From positions 1 to 64,000 of the forward strand of contig NZ_JAPZSC010000006.1 in the NCBI RefSeq assembly GCF_027531545.1: 64,000 nt of DNA, written 5' to 3'. Shown here in pieces: positions 38,901 through 46,100 of this stretch. The translations under genes and the position numbers were made by a program. Origin of the DNA: Silanimonas sp. Lineage in GTDB: Bacteria > Pseudomonadota > Gammaproteobacteria > Xanthomonadales > Xanthomonadaceae. Position 1 is the first letter of the stretch. Each line of letters starts with the position of its first letter. The notes beneath the pieces were generated by a model. It ran no database searches, was not told the origin of the DNA, and saw only the letters and a list, made by a program, of their open reading frames with translations.

Positions 38901-39014
38901 GTCTTCCTGCCGACGATCTACGCCATCCTCGATGACGTCGGGAACTGGAGCGGTGCCGCCTTCCGCCGTGCCCGCGAATGGGCCGGGGTTCGGGAAATCG
39001 GCGCCGCTCACTGA
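35910..39014 (+). CDS. RND efflux pump
   Basis: A 1034-residue RND transporter of normal length. It has the N-terminal LRRPVSAIMFYISLMVLG helix, porter domains and helix IV with GLLLGLGMLVDNAVVVVESI. A glycine-rich loop (GGGGPGGGGGGGG, about residues 640-653) interrupts the second porter domain region. It is the third gene of the adaptor-pump-pump operon and translationally coupled to the first pump, which favours a mixed trimer. Substrates cannot be predicted. Confidence 0.9.
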   Translation: MSLAELSLRRPVSAIMFYISLMVLGLIAAFKLPLEQFPALTAPFIYIELPYAGASPEEVERTIVRPAEEALATLSGVKNMWSNARGDGGGIFLEFDDWARDTNIAASEARDRIDAIRTDLPDDFQRYFVMKFSTTDEPVLRLRFTSDRDLRNEYAMLERLFKRRIERIPGVARVDIIGVEAPEVEVAIDPVRLGAHNVALNDLAMRLRAVNFSVSAGSIDDGLRRIRVQPVGEIRDLDELRNLVLNDQGLKLSDIADVVLKPQRADFGRRLDGRPAVGIDIQREADANLVQMSRDVLREMVEIEKEPELRGIKVRIADDQAESVKSSIGELTEAGIVGCLLSIFILFYFLRHWPSTLMVTLAIPVCIVLTLGIMYFMGLTLNILTMMGLLLGLGMLVDNAVVVVESIYQYREKYPNDPYRCAIEGTRSVQLAISAGTLTSIIVFVPNLFGDVNQISIFLGQVAATITISLLASWLVAVSLIPMLSAKVSTPPSLGLTTGFVPWLTRYYASSLRWSLEHRGWSVFGIVLIVILSIVPAATGLMKVDMFKNDAGREIDIYFDWRGSYSLDQMFGEMLKVEEVLDAKREELQIEQIYTVYSERGWGGIDVTLKSEGDLIPTEELQEKIRKILPKSALAEIGIEGGGGPGGGGGGGGQNEGVRVSLNGDSNEELTLLAEQIVPVLARRSELRDVRIDTGDETSEVRVSVDRDRAAAYGFSAQEVAQYIGIALRGTPLREFRGGGEEVPVWARFAGADRFRVQDLQSLQLTRQDGSRVPLMSMVKVDIERGAGQINRENRRTSLNIAANLGDKQTNEDARKAMTEVLSKVTFPPGYGFSFGGDFQRNDEAGTQMAFNTLIAMIMIFIIMAALFESLLYPLAIMSSIVFSAFGVFWFFVITNTTFTIMAAIGILVLMGVVVNNGIVMIEHINNLRREGYNRLDALVEGSRERLRPILMTMGTTILGMIPLTLGGAQIGGDGPGYYPMARAIVGGLIFSTVVSLVFLPTIYAILDDVGNWSGAAFRRAREWAGVREIGAAH

Positions 39015-39015
39015 G

Positions 39016-39037
39016 GAACCGGCGCAGGCCCCGGTTC
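39016..39037. terminator. Convergent hairpin between the RND operon and proA
   Basis: GAACCGG and CCGGTTC form a 7-bp stem with an eight-base loop in the 36-bp gap between converging genes. No T-tract. Confidence 0.4.
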
Positions 39038-39050
39038 TCCCGGGGCTGCG

Positions 39051-40322
39051 TCAGAGGACGGGCGCGCGGGTATGCCCCGTGCCGCGCACCATCCACTTGA
39101 GGGTGGTGAGTGATTCGAGGCCCATGGGCCCGTAGGCGTGCAGCTTGGTCGTCGAGATGCCGATCTCGGCGCCCAAACCCAGCTCGCCACCGTCGTTGAA
39201 GCGGGTGGATGCGTTGACCATGACCGCCGAGGCGTCGACCTCGCGCTGGAAGCGGGCCGCCAACGCCGTGTCCGCCGTGGCGATGGCCTCGGTGTGCTGC
39301 GAGCCGTGCTCGGCGATGTGCGCGAGCGCCTCGTCGATGCCGTCGACGACTTTCACCGACAGCACCAGATCAAGGTACTCGGCGTCCCAGTCCTCCGGCG
39401 TGGCGGCGGTGGCCGAAGGCAGCAGCGGCTGGGCGCGCGGGCAGGCGCGCAGCGTGACACCGCGGGCCTTTAGGGCCTCGCCAACGCGCGGAAGGAAGGT
39501 GTCCGCGACGCCGGCGTCGACCAGCAGCGTCTCCAGGGCATTGCACGCGGAAGGGCGCGCGCACTTGCCGTCGATGACGAGGCGAAGCGCGGCGTCGAGT
39601 TCGGCGCTGGCTTCGACGTACAGGTGGCACACACCCTTGTAGTGGCGGATCACCGGCACGCGACTGACCTCGGTGACGTGGCGGATCAAGCCTTCGCCGC
39701 CGCGTGGGATCACCAGCGCGAGGCAGTCGTCATGCTTCAGCAGTTCGGCGATCGCCGCGCGGTCGAACACCGGCACCAGCACCGCCGCATCGACCGGCAG
39801 TCCGACGGCCTGCAGGCCGGCCTGCACGGCCTCGATGAGCGCGGCATTGCTGTGCGCGGCCTCCCGGCCGCCACGCAGCACGCAGGCGTTGCCGGACTTC
39901 AGGCAGAGCACCGCGGCATCGACGGTCACGTTCGGGCGTGACTCGTAGATCATCGCGATGGCCCCGAGCGGTGCGCGCATCCGCCCGATTTCGAGGCCAT
40001 CGGCGCGCGGCGCCTGCCATTCGATTCCGCCCAGGGGATCGGGCAGCGCATTCACGGCGCGAACGGCGGCGACCAGGGCGGCGAAGCGGGCGGGGTCGAG
40101 CCGCAGGCGATCCTGCATTGCTGCCGACAGGCCCGCCGCGCCGGCCGCCTCGAGATCCTTCGCATTGGCCGCAAGCACGGCGGCTTCCCGGGCCTCGAGG
40201 GCGAGCGCGATAGCGTCGAGCGCCGCAGTGCGGGTGGCGGCGTCGCTCGCGGCGAGGCGGCGCGCAGCGGCGCGCGAGGCTTCCGCACAGCGGCGGATGA
40301 GTCGGGTTTCGTCGGGGGTCAC
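39051..40322 (-). CDS. proA: Gamma-glutamyl phosphate reductase
   Basis: A 423-residue aldehyde-dehydrogenase-fold enzyme that reduces gamma-glutamyl phosphate to glutamate semialdehyde with NADPH, the second step of proline synthesis. Visible motifs are MIYESRPNVTVDAA, the KSGNACVLRGG cofactor loop and the catalytic Cys in KCARPSACNALETLLV. The C-terminus has LHAYGPMGLESLTTLKWMV. Its start overlaps proB by ATGA, as a proBA operon. Confidence 0.95.
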   Translation of the reverse strand: MTPDETRLIRRCAEASRAAARRLAASDAATRTAALDAIALALEAREAAVLAANAKDLEAAGAAGLSAAMQDRLRLDPARFAALVAAVRAVNALPDPLGGIEWQAPRADGLEIGRMRAPLGAIAMIYESRPNVTVDAAVLCLKSGNACVLRGGREAAHSNAALIEAVQAGLQAVGLPVDAAVLVPVFDRAAIAELLKHDDCLALVIPRGGEGLIRHVTEVSRVPVIRHYKGVCHLYVEASAELDAALRLVIDGKCARPSACNALETLLVDAGVADTFLPRVGEALKARGVTLRACPRAQPLLPSATAATPEDWDAEYLDLVLSVKVVDGIDEALAHIAEHGSQHTEAIATADTALAARFQREVDASAVMVNASTRFNDGGELGLGAEIGISTTKLHAYGPMGLESLTTLKWMVRGTGHTRAPVL

Positions 40323-41443
40323 AGCAGCACCAGGTCGTCGCGGTGGATCACGGTCTCGGGGCCTTCGTAGCCGAGCAGGGCCGGCAACTCAGCGCTCGGT
40401 TTGCCCAGCACGCGCCGCAATTCGGAGGCATCGTATTGCGCGATGCCCTTGGCGAAGGGCCGCGCTTCGCCCTCCACCCGCACTTCGACGGCATCGCCGG
40501 CACGGAACGCGCCCTCGACCCCGCGGACGCCGGCCGGAAGCAGGGACGCGCCGCGCTCCTTCAGTGCCCGCAGTGCCCCGGCATCGACGTGCAGTTGGCC
40601 TTGGCTCGCCAGCGCATGGCGCATCCAGTGCTCCTTGGCGCTGGCCGGTGTTGCCGTGGGCTCGAACAGGGTGCCCGGGCATTGCCCGCGACCCAGGGCT
40701 TCGAGGGCCTCGGCCTTGGCGCCGTGGGCGATGACGGTCGGGATGCCACGAGCCGTCGCCTTCGCGGCGGCTTCCAGCTTGGTGCGCATGCCGCCGGTGC
40801 CGACGGCCGAACCGGCGCCGCCCGCGAGCGCGAACACCGCGTCGTCGATGGCGGCCACGCGCGCGATGCGCGTCGCGGTGGGCACCTTGCGCGGGTCGGC
40901 GTCGTACAGGCCGTCGATGTCGGAAAGGATCACCAGCAGGTCGGCCTCGACCAGCACCGCCACGTGGGCGGCGAGGTTGTCGTTGTCGCCGAGTCGGAGC
41001 TCGTCGACGGCCACCGAATCGTTCTCGTTGATGATCGGCAATACGCCGGCGCGCAGCAGTTCGCGCAGCGTGTTCTTGGCGTTGACGAAGCGGCGGCGGT
41101 TCTGCAGGTCGTCGAAGGCCAGCAGCACCTGCGCGCAAGGCACGTCGAGCAGGCGGGCCCAGGCCTCGAACATGCGCGGCTGGCCGAGGGCCGCGAGCGC
41201 CTGCTTCGCCGGGAGTGCGGGCGCATCCAGCGAGCCCAGAAGCGCGCGCCCGGCGGCGACGGCGCCTGAGGAGACGAGCACGACCTCGCGATCGTCGGCG
41301 CGGGCTTCGGCGATGAAGCGGGCGACCGACAGCAGGTGCCGGGTGGAAAGGCGTTGCCCGCCGGGCGCGATCAGGTTGCTGCCGACCTTCAGGACGGCGC
41401 GTTTCCAGCGGGGCAGGGCGACGGGCTCGGACACCAGCGGCAC
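40319..41443 (-). CDS. proB: Glutamate 5-kinase
   Basis: A 374-residue enzyme that phosphorylates glutamate at the start of proline synthesis and is normally feedback-inhibited by proline. The amino-acid-kinase domain (about 12-260) shows VLKVGSNLI, VSSGAVAAGR, INENDSVAVDELRLGDND and GTGGMRTKLEAA. A C-terminal PUA domain (about 280-370) is present, so it is the long form. First gene of the proBA operon. Confidence 0.95.
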   Translation of the reverse strand: MPLVSEPVALPRWKRAVLKVGSNLIAPGGQRLSTRHLLSVARFIAEARADDREVVLVSSGAVAAGRALLGSLDAPALPAKQALAALGQPRMFEAWARLLDVPCAQVLLAFDDLQNRRRFVNAKNTLRELLRAGVLPIINENDSVAVDELRLGDNDNLAAHVAVLVEADLLVILSDIDGLYDADPRKVPTATRIARVAAIDDAVFALAGGAGSAVGTGGMRTKLEAAAKATARGIPTVIAHGAKAEALEALGRGQCPGTLFEPTATPASAKEHWMRHALASQGQLHVDAGALRALKERGASLLPAGVRGVEGAFRAGDAVEVRVEGEARPFAKGIAQYDASELRRVLGKPSAELPALLGYEGPETVIHRDDLVLL

Positions 41444-41548
41444 TCGAAGGGCGGGCTCCCGAGTGGAGCGCAGCGTCGTCGAGCCGTCAAATCACTTCCG
41501 GTGTCGAACTCATGCGCGGCGGCGCGGACACGCGTGCGCGCGGTCCGC

Positions 41549-42760
41549 TCAGAGCAGCTTGGCGATCATGCCGGCGCCCGCCGCCCACACCGCCAACGCC
41601 GTGCCCAGCGAAGTCAGGAAGAAGTTCAGCAGCGTGCGTGCCACGCGGTTCTTCCACCAGCCGCGCAACGTGCGTGTGTCGTCGCGAAGGGCGAGGAAGT
41701 CGGCGTAATCCGGCTTGCGCACCCAAGCCTCGACCAGCGCGCTGATCGTTCCGGAGCCCAGTGCGGGATGCAGCGGTGTGATCGGCGAGGCCACGGCCGC
41801 CGCGAGGATGCTTAAGGGGTGTCCGCCGGCCGCGAGGCAGCCGAGGGCGCCGCCCGCGGCGGTGATCGCCGCCCACTGCAGCAGCACCATGCCGCCGGTT
41901 TCGATGCCGCCCTGGTGCCAGCCCCAGGCGAAGCCGCCGAGCAGCAGGCCCACGAGGATGATCGTGAACCAGGGCAGGCCCTCGTCCTTGGGAAGGGCCT
42001 CGAGTTCGGCGATCTGCATCGCGGGCTCGGTGGTGCCGGTCTCGAGCGCGGCCGTCAGGCCCGCGAGATGGCCCGCGCCGACCACGGCCAGTACGTGCTT
42101 GCCCGGATGCGCGGCACCGGCCTCGCGCAGCTTGGCGGCCATGTAGCGATCGCGTTCGGCGATGACCGCTTCGAACAGCTCGGGGCTCTGGCCGGCGAAC
42201 TCGGCGAAGCTCGCCTCCAGCACGTCGCCCTGCTTGAGCTTCTCGATGGCGTCGTCTTCGACCTTCTCGTCGACGATGAGGCTGGTGAACAGCCCGGCGC
42301 CGAGCATCGAGCGCTTCCAGAAGCCGAGCCGGCCCCAGGCGCGCTTGAAGGTCAGGCCGATATCGCGGTCGATCAGCACCATTGGCAGCCCGCGCGCGGT
42401 GGCGCCCACGGCGGCGGCTTTCAGCTCGGCTCCGGGCTCGACGCCGAGTTGCTCGGAGAGCCTCCGCTGGTAGGCGGCGAGCGCGAGGTTCGCCGCCAGC
42501 AGCCCGGCCTTGCCGGATTTGATGGCCTGCACGAGGTCGAGCTTCGCCAGTGCGTTCGGATCGGTCAGCGCGCGATGGCGGGCGGGATCAAGCTCGACGG
42601 CGATGACGTCGAAGGCGCCGCTGGCCAGCGCGGTCTCGACGGCGGCAACGCTCTCCTGTGAGACGTGCGCGGTGCCGAGCAGGGTGTAGCGGACGCCGTC
42701 GCGGTCGACGCGGGCGATCGGCTGGTCGGCCAGCGCGGCCGGCAGGGTCGTGTTGTTCAA
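41549..42760 (-). CDS. TraB/PrgY-family membrane protein
   Basis: A 403-residue protein. The N-terminal GTAHVSQESV and the later GAGHLAGL segment are the paired motifs of the TraB/PrgY/gumN superfamily, a Tiki-like putative metalloprotease fold. The C-terminal third (about 255-400) has several hydrophobic helices. Founding members reduce peptide pheromone activity, but the chromosomal members in proteobacteria have no established role. It overlaps aguB by ATGA, so it is translated with the agmatine pathway genes without an obvious reason. Confidence 0.85.
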   Translation of the reverse strand: MNNTTLPAALADQPIARVDRDGVRYTLLGTAHVSQESVAAVETALASGAFDVIAVELDPARHRALTDPNALAKLDLVQAIKSGKAGLLAANLALAAYQRRLSEQLGVEPGAELKAAAVGATARGLPMVLIDRDIGLTFKRAWGRLGFWKRSMLGAGLFTSLIVDEKVEDDAIEKLKQGDVLEASFAEFAGQSPELFEAVIAERDRYMAAKLREAGAAHPGKHVLAVVGAGHLAGLTAALETGTTEPAMQIAELEALPKDEGLPWFTIILVGLLLGGFAWGWHQGGIETGGMVLLQWAAITAAGGALGCLAAGGHPLSILAAAVASPITPLHPALGSGTISALVEAWVRKPDYADFLALRDDTRTLRGWWKNRVARTLLNFFLTSLGTALAVWAAGAGMIAKLL

Positions 42761-43641
42761 TCGCGGAATCGCTTGGTGAGGTCGCCGTAGGCGTCGATGC
42801 GACGGTCGCGCAGGAAGGGCCAGATGCGCCGCACGGCTTCGCCGCGGGCGAGGTCGACCTCGCAGAACAGCACTTCAGCGGCGTCGCGCGAGGCCTCGGC
42901 AAGGATTTCGCCCTGCGGGCCGAACACCGCGCTGGAGCCCCAGAACTGGATGCCCGGGCCGTTGATCGGCGAGGCCTCGAATCCGGTGCGGTTGCAGGTG
43001 AGCACCGGCAGGCCGTTCGCCACCGCGTGGCCGCGATGCGAGAGGATCCACGCCATGCGCTGGCGCTCCTTCTCGGCGTCCGTGTCACGCGGGTCCCAGC
43101 CGATGGCCGTGGGGTAGAGCAGCAGGTCGGCGCCGGCCAGCGCCATCAGGCGCGCGGCTTCCGGGTACCACTGGTCCCAGCACACGAGCACGCCAAGGCG
43201 TCCCACCGAGGTGTCGATCGGGGTGAAGCCAAGGTCGCCCGGGGTGAAGTAGAACTTCTCGTTGAAGCCCGGGTCGTCGGGGATGTGCATCTTCCGGTAC
43301 TTGCCGCGGAAGCTGCCGTCGGCGTCGAAGACCACCGCGGTGTTGTGCGCGAGGCCGGGTGCGCGGCGCTCGAACAGCGAGGCCACCAGCACAACGCCAT
43401 GCTGCTTCGCGAGCTGCGACAGGCGCTCGGTGCTCGGGCCGGGAATGGCTTCCGCGCGATCGAACTCGTCCACGCTCTGGTGCTGGCAGAAGTACGGGCC
43501 GTTGTGCAGTTCCTGCAGCAGCACCAGCTTCGCGCCACCGGCGGCGGCTTCGGCCACGCGCTGTTCGATGCGCGCGAGGTTGGGTTCGGCGTCGCCCTGA
43601 TTGAACTCCTGGACGAGGGCGACTTTGAGGATTCGGCTCAT
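42757..43641 (-). CDS. aguB: N-carbamoylputrescine amidase
   Basis: A 294-residue nitrilase-family amidase that hydrolyses N-carbamoylputrescine to putrescine, CO2 and ammonia. The Glu-Lys-Cys triad is seen in KLVLLQELHNGPYF, YRKMHIPDDPGF and GVLVCWDQWYPEAAR. Length and sequence match AguB closely. It lies 33 bp after aguA on the same strand, completing the arginine-derived putrescine route. Confidence 0.93.
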   Translation of the reverse strand: MSRILKVALVQEFNQGDAEPNLARIEQRVAEAAAGGAKLVLLQELHNGPYFCQHQSVDEFDRAEAIPGPSTERLSQLAKQHGVVLVASLFERRAPGLAHNTAVVFDADGSFRGKYRKMHIPDDPGFNEKFYFTPGDLGFTPIDTSVGRLGVLVCWDQWYPEAARLMALAGADLLLYPTAIGWDPRDTDAEKERQRMAWILSHRGHAVANGLPVLTCNRTGFEASPINGPGIQFWGSSAVFGPQGEILAEASRDAAEVLFCEVDLARGEAVRRIWPFLRDRRIDAYGDLTKRFRD

Positions 43642-43674
43642 GGGGTCACTCGGTACGTATCGGGCGCGGTGCGC

Positions 43675-44700
43675 TCAAGCCAGCAGGCCGGCGGGTAGCT
43701 GCATGGTGATGCAGTGCAGGCTGCCGTTCTGCCAGATCAGCGGGCGGCAGGGCACGGGCACGATGGCGTGGTTCGGGAAGGCGTTGCCGAGCATCACGGC
43801 GGCGGCGGCGTCCATCTTGTCGCCGTAGGCCGGCATCAGCACCGCGCCGTTGATGATCAGGAAGTTCGCGTAGGAGGCCGCGAGGCGGCGGCCCTCGTCG
43901 ATGATCGGGCGCGCCCAAGGCAGCGGGAACAGGCGGTAGGGCCGGTTGTCGGCCGTGCGCAGCGCCGCGAGCTCGGCGCCCATCGCCTGCAGCCCGGCGT
44001 AGTGCGAATCGGCCGGGTCGTCGCAGCCCTGGTAGGTGATGCTGTCGCGCGCAGCGAAGCGGGCGAGGGTGTCGATGTGGGCGTCCGTGTCATCGCCTTC
44101 GAGCGCGCCGTGGTCGAGCCACAGCACGCGCCGCTGCTGCAGGGCGTTCTCGAGCTGCCAGGAAATCTCCTGGCGCGTGAGCCCCGGATGGCGCTCGTGC
44201 AGGCAGTGCCACGTGGTGAGCAGGGTGCCGTCGCCGTCGGTCTCGATGCCGCCGCCCTCGAGCGCGAAGTCGATGCGCTGGTGCTTGGCGTCCTTGAACA
44301 GGCCCGCCGCGACGAGCTGCGCGATCAGCGCATCGTCCTGCGCGGCGCCGTACTTGCCGCCCCAGCCGGTGAAGCGGAAATCGAGCAGGCGGAAGCCCTC
44401 GCCGTCGCGGAGGGTGATCGGGCCGGAATCCCGCAGCCACGTGTCGTCGTAGGCGGCGTGCACGAAGCGCACGCGTGCGAGGTCTGCGCCGGCATCCGTC
44501 AACAAAGCGCGGGCGTGGGTTTCGAGCGCGGCATCGGCCACGACGATGACCAAGCGCTGGAATCGTGTGATGGCCTCGCTGAGCGCGACGTAGGTGGTCT
44601 CGACCTCGGCGAGCCGTTCGGCCCAGTCGGTGCCGGCGTGCGGCCAGGCGATCAGGACGGCGTCCTGGGGTTCCCATTCGGCGGGAAAGCGGAGGCTCAT
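43675..44700 (-). CDS. aguA: Agmatine deiminase
   Basis: A 341-residue guanidino-modifying enzyme converting agmatine to N-carbamoylputrescine. The N-terminus FPAEWEPQDAVLIAWPH, the central WLRDSGPITL and GGGIETDGDGTLL segments and the catalytic Cys near the end (NGSLHCITMQLP) match the family. The ATG at 44700 gives the typical length; a longer in-frame extension is low complexity and not supported. First gene of an aguA-aguB-traB-like unit. Confidence 0.93.
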   Translation of the reverse strand: MSLRFPAEWEPQDAVLIAWPHAGTDWAERLAEVETTYVALSEAITRFQRLVIVVADAALETHARALLTDAGADLARVRFVHAAYDDTWLRDSGPITLRDGEGFRLLDFRFTGWGGKYGAAQDDALIAQLVAAGLFKDAKHQRIDFALEGGGIETDGDGTLLTTWHCLHERHPGLTRQEISWQLENALQQRRVLWLDHGALEGDDTDAHIDTLARFAARDSITYQGCDDPADSHYAGLQAMGAELAALRTADNRPYRLFPLPWARPIIDEGRRLAASYANFLIINGAVLMPAYGDKMDAAAAVMLGNAFPNHAIVPVPCRPLIWQNGSLHCITMQLPAGLLA

Positions 44701-44819
44701 GGTCAGGGCGACTCGACGAGAATGCGCGGGCGCGGCGCGAGGGGGCGCGTACGCAGGGTCGCGCAAGGGCGTGGGAGGCGCGTCCGACGGGCCGCGCCTC
44801 GAGGGCAGGGTGGTGTCGC

Positions 44820-45149
44820 TCAGCCCCGCGTTGCGGGCACCGGACCCACTTCTTCCGGCGCGGCGCGGTTCAGGACGGCGTCGACCACGCGCTCGCGCTC
44901 GAAATACACGGTGAATTCGGGGTATACCCAGCGGTGGATCACCGGCCATGCCGAACTCTGACCACCGCGGGGTTCGAGCTTCTGCTGCGGAGCGCCGAAC
45001 TTCGACTCCACCTGGGTCATGGTCTGGCCGCGCGCGGGGAGAGTGGCCGATTCGCTGGCTTGGGCCCGTTGGATCAGCAGGCGGTCGGCCTGGGCGGGGG
45101 CGGCTAAAGCCAGCGCGAGGCCGGCGGCGACGAGGATGGAACGCAGCAT
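44820..45149 (-). CDS. Small exported hypothetical protein
   Basis: A 109-residue protein with signal peptide MLRSILVAAGLALALAAPAQA. The mature part (GQTMTQVESKFGAPQQKLEPRGG...WVYPEFTVYFERERVVDAVLN) resembles small SmpA/BamE-like or DUF2845-like periplasmic folds that begin with a GMT.V...GP motif. Function is unknown; conserved in related genomes as far as I recall. Confidence 0.7.
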   Translation of the reverse strand: MLRSILVAAGLALALAAPAQADRLLIQRAQASESATLPARGQTMTQVESKFGAPQQKLEPRGGQSSAWPVIHRWVYPEFTVYFERERVVDAVLNRAAPEEVGPVPATRG

Positions 45150-45205
45150 GGCGGATCTCCGGGACGATCGGATGGGGGCGATGCCGGATTGTGGCATCGC
45201 GATGC

Positions 45206-45238
45206 CCGAAAACAACAACGCCGGCACGGGGCCGGCGT
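45206..45238 (-). terminator. Terminator downstream of rpmJ
   Basis: On the minus strand ACGCCGGC and GCCGGCGT form an 8-bp stem with a five-base loop, followed by TTGTTGTTTT. It ends the rpmJ transcript. Confidence 0.8.
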
Positions 45239-45264
45239 CGCAGGGCATCAGGGCCGGGCGCGGA

Positions 45265-45390
45265 TCAGCGCTGGCGGGCCTTGAAGCGCGGGTTCGACTT
45301 GCAGATCACGAAGACCTTGCCACGGCGGCGCACGACCTTGCAGTCGCGGTGACGGGACTTCGCGGACTTCAGGGACGAAAGGACTTTCAT
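45265..45390 (-). CDS. rpmJ: 50S ribosomal protein L36, zinc-free type
   Basis: A 41-residue protein, [17 protein letters not shown] followed by [20 protein letters not shown]. It lacks the four-ligand zinc ribbon (only two cysteines remain), so it is the alternative C-minus form found in many xanthomonads. The gene stands alone with its own terminator rather than in the ribosomal protein operon. Confidence 0.95.
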   Translation of the reverse strand: MKVLSSLKSAKSRHRDCKVVRRRGKVFVICKSNPRFKARQR

Positions 45391-45949
45391 GCGACACCTG
45401 TGGGCGAAAAAAGGGAAAACGGTCGGTACAACGGCGGAAGCCGGCGAGTATGGGGCACAACTTGCTTCCGGATCAAGCGCTTGGCATCCCTCGTTCAGCG
45501 AGGGCCCGGGCCTTCGGGGGGCCGTGGGTATGCCGGGACGGTGGTCGCCGGCGGAGGCCGCGCCGTGGCCCGCCGCCGGTCATTCCGCGCACGCTGGCCA
45601 TTCGCCGGCGCCTTTTGCTCGTCGCATCACGCATTCCTTCCCCCGGACGTGAACGCCCGGTAATGACGGGCTTTGACAATTTGTGACGTGGCCCGGTGCT
45701 TTGAGTGGCGCCGGGGCGATTTTGAACCGGTGTCAGCGAAAGTGTGGCCGATTGCCCGGTTTGCATCCGTTTGCAACTGGAGAGTGCGCTTCACCTGAGG
45801 TCGCCCACGCACTTGCGAGTGCGGGGGACGGATCGGAGGGACGCCATCTGGAGCGATGGTGCCGGCACCGGATCGAGGTGCACGGAAGGGCCAGGGCGGC
45901 CGGGTCGGCTCGCTGCGGCGAGGACCACTTCCGGTTCCCGACGATCAAT
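45391..45949. other. Long GC-rich intergenic region
   Basis: No gene is supported here. It must contain the rpmJ promoter on the minus strand and the promoter of the exported protein on the plus strand. A perfect TTGACA lies at 45673-45678, but no matching -10 box is visible at normal spacing. A small hairpin (CCATC-TGGAGC-GATGG) occurs near 45847-45862. Confidence 0.4.
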
Positions 45950-46069
45950 ACGGAGCGCGTTGCCCTAGCAACGACCGTCGCTCCGTAGCCAGTACCCCCT
46001 CTCGGGCGGCGGAGCCCGCCTGAAACCAAAGCAAGCGCCCCTGGCCGCGTCACAACGGCCGGCCTGGGG
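45950..46069 (+). ncRNA. Structured 5' leader, candidate cis-regulatory RNA
   Basis: Several perfect stems lie in series upstream of the exported repeat protein. ACGGAGCG (45950-45957) pairs with CGCTCCGT (45979-45986) and encloses CGTTG/CAACG. GGCGG/CCGCC pairs at 46008-46020. GGCCG/CGGCC pairs at 46043-46060, with CCCC/GGGG flanking it. The motifs of the c-di-GMP-I, TPP and cobalamin riboswitches are not seen. The fold is read by eye and its class is unknown. Confidence 0.4.
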
Positions 46070-46100
46070 ATTCGCACGCCTGAATCCTGGAGACGCCCTC

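Noticed and set aside
39051-41443. proBA as dedicated proline supply for the megasynthase
   Set aside because: They are standard housekeeping genes in a normal operon 11 kb away, with no sign of co-regulation.
45673-45678. TTGACA as a sigma-70 promoter
   Set aside because: No -10-like hexamer occurs at 16-18 bp downstream; a single hexamer match is expected by chance.
45950-46083. The structured leader as a c-di-GMP-I (GEMM) riboswitch
   Set aside because: The conserved AGGGCAAACC-type and GGGACGCAAAGCC-type segments are not present, so only an unclassified structured leader is claimed.
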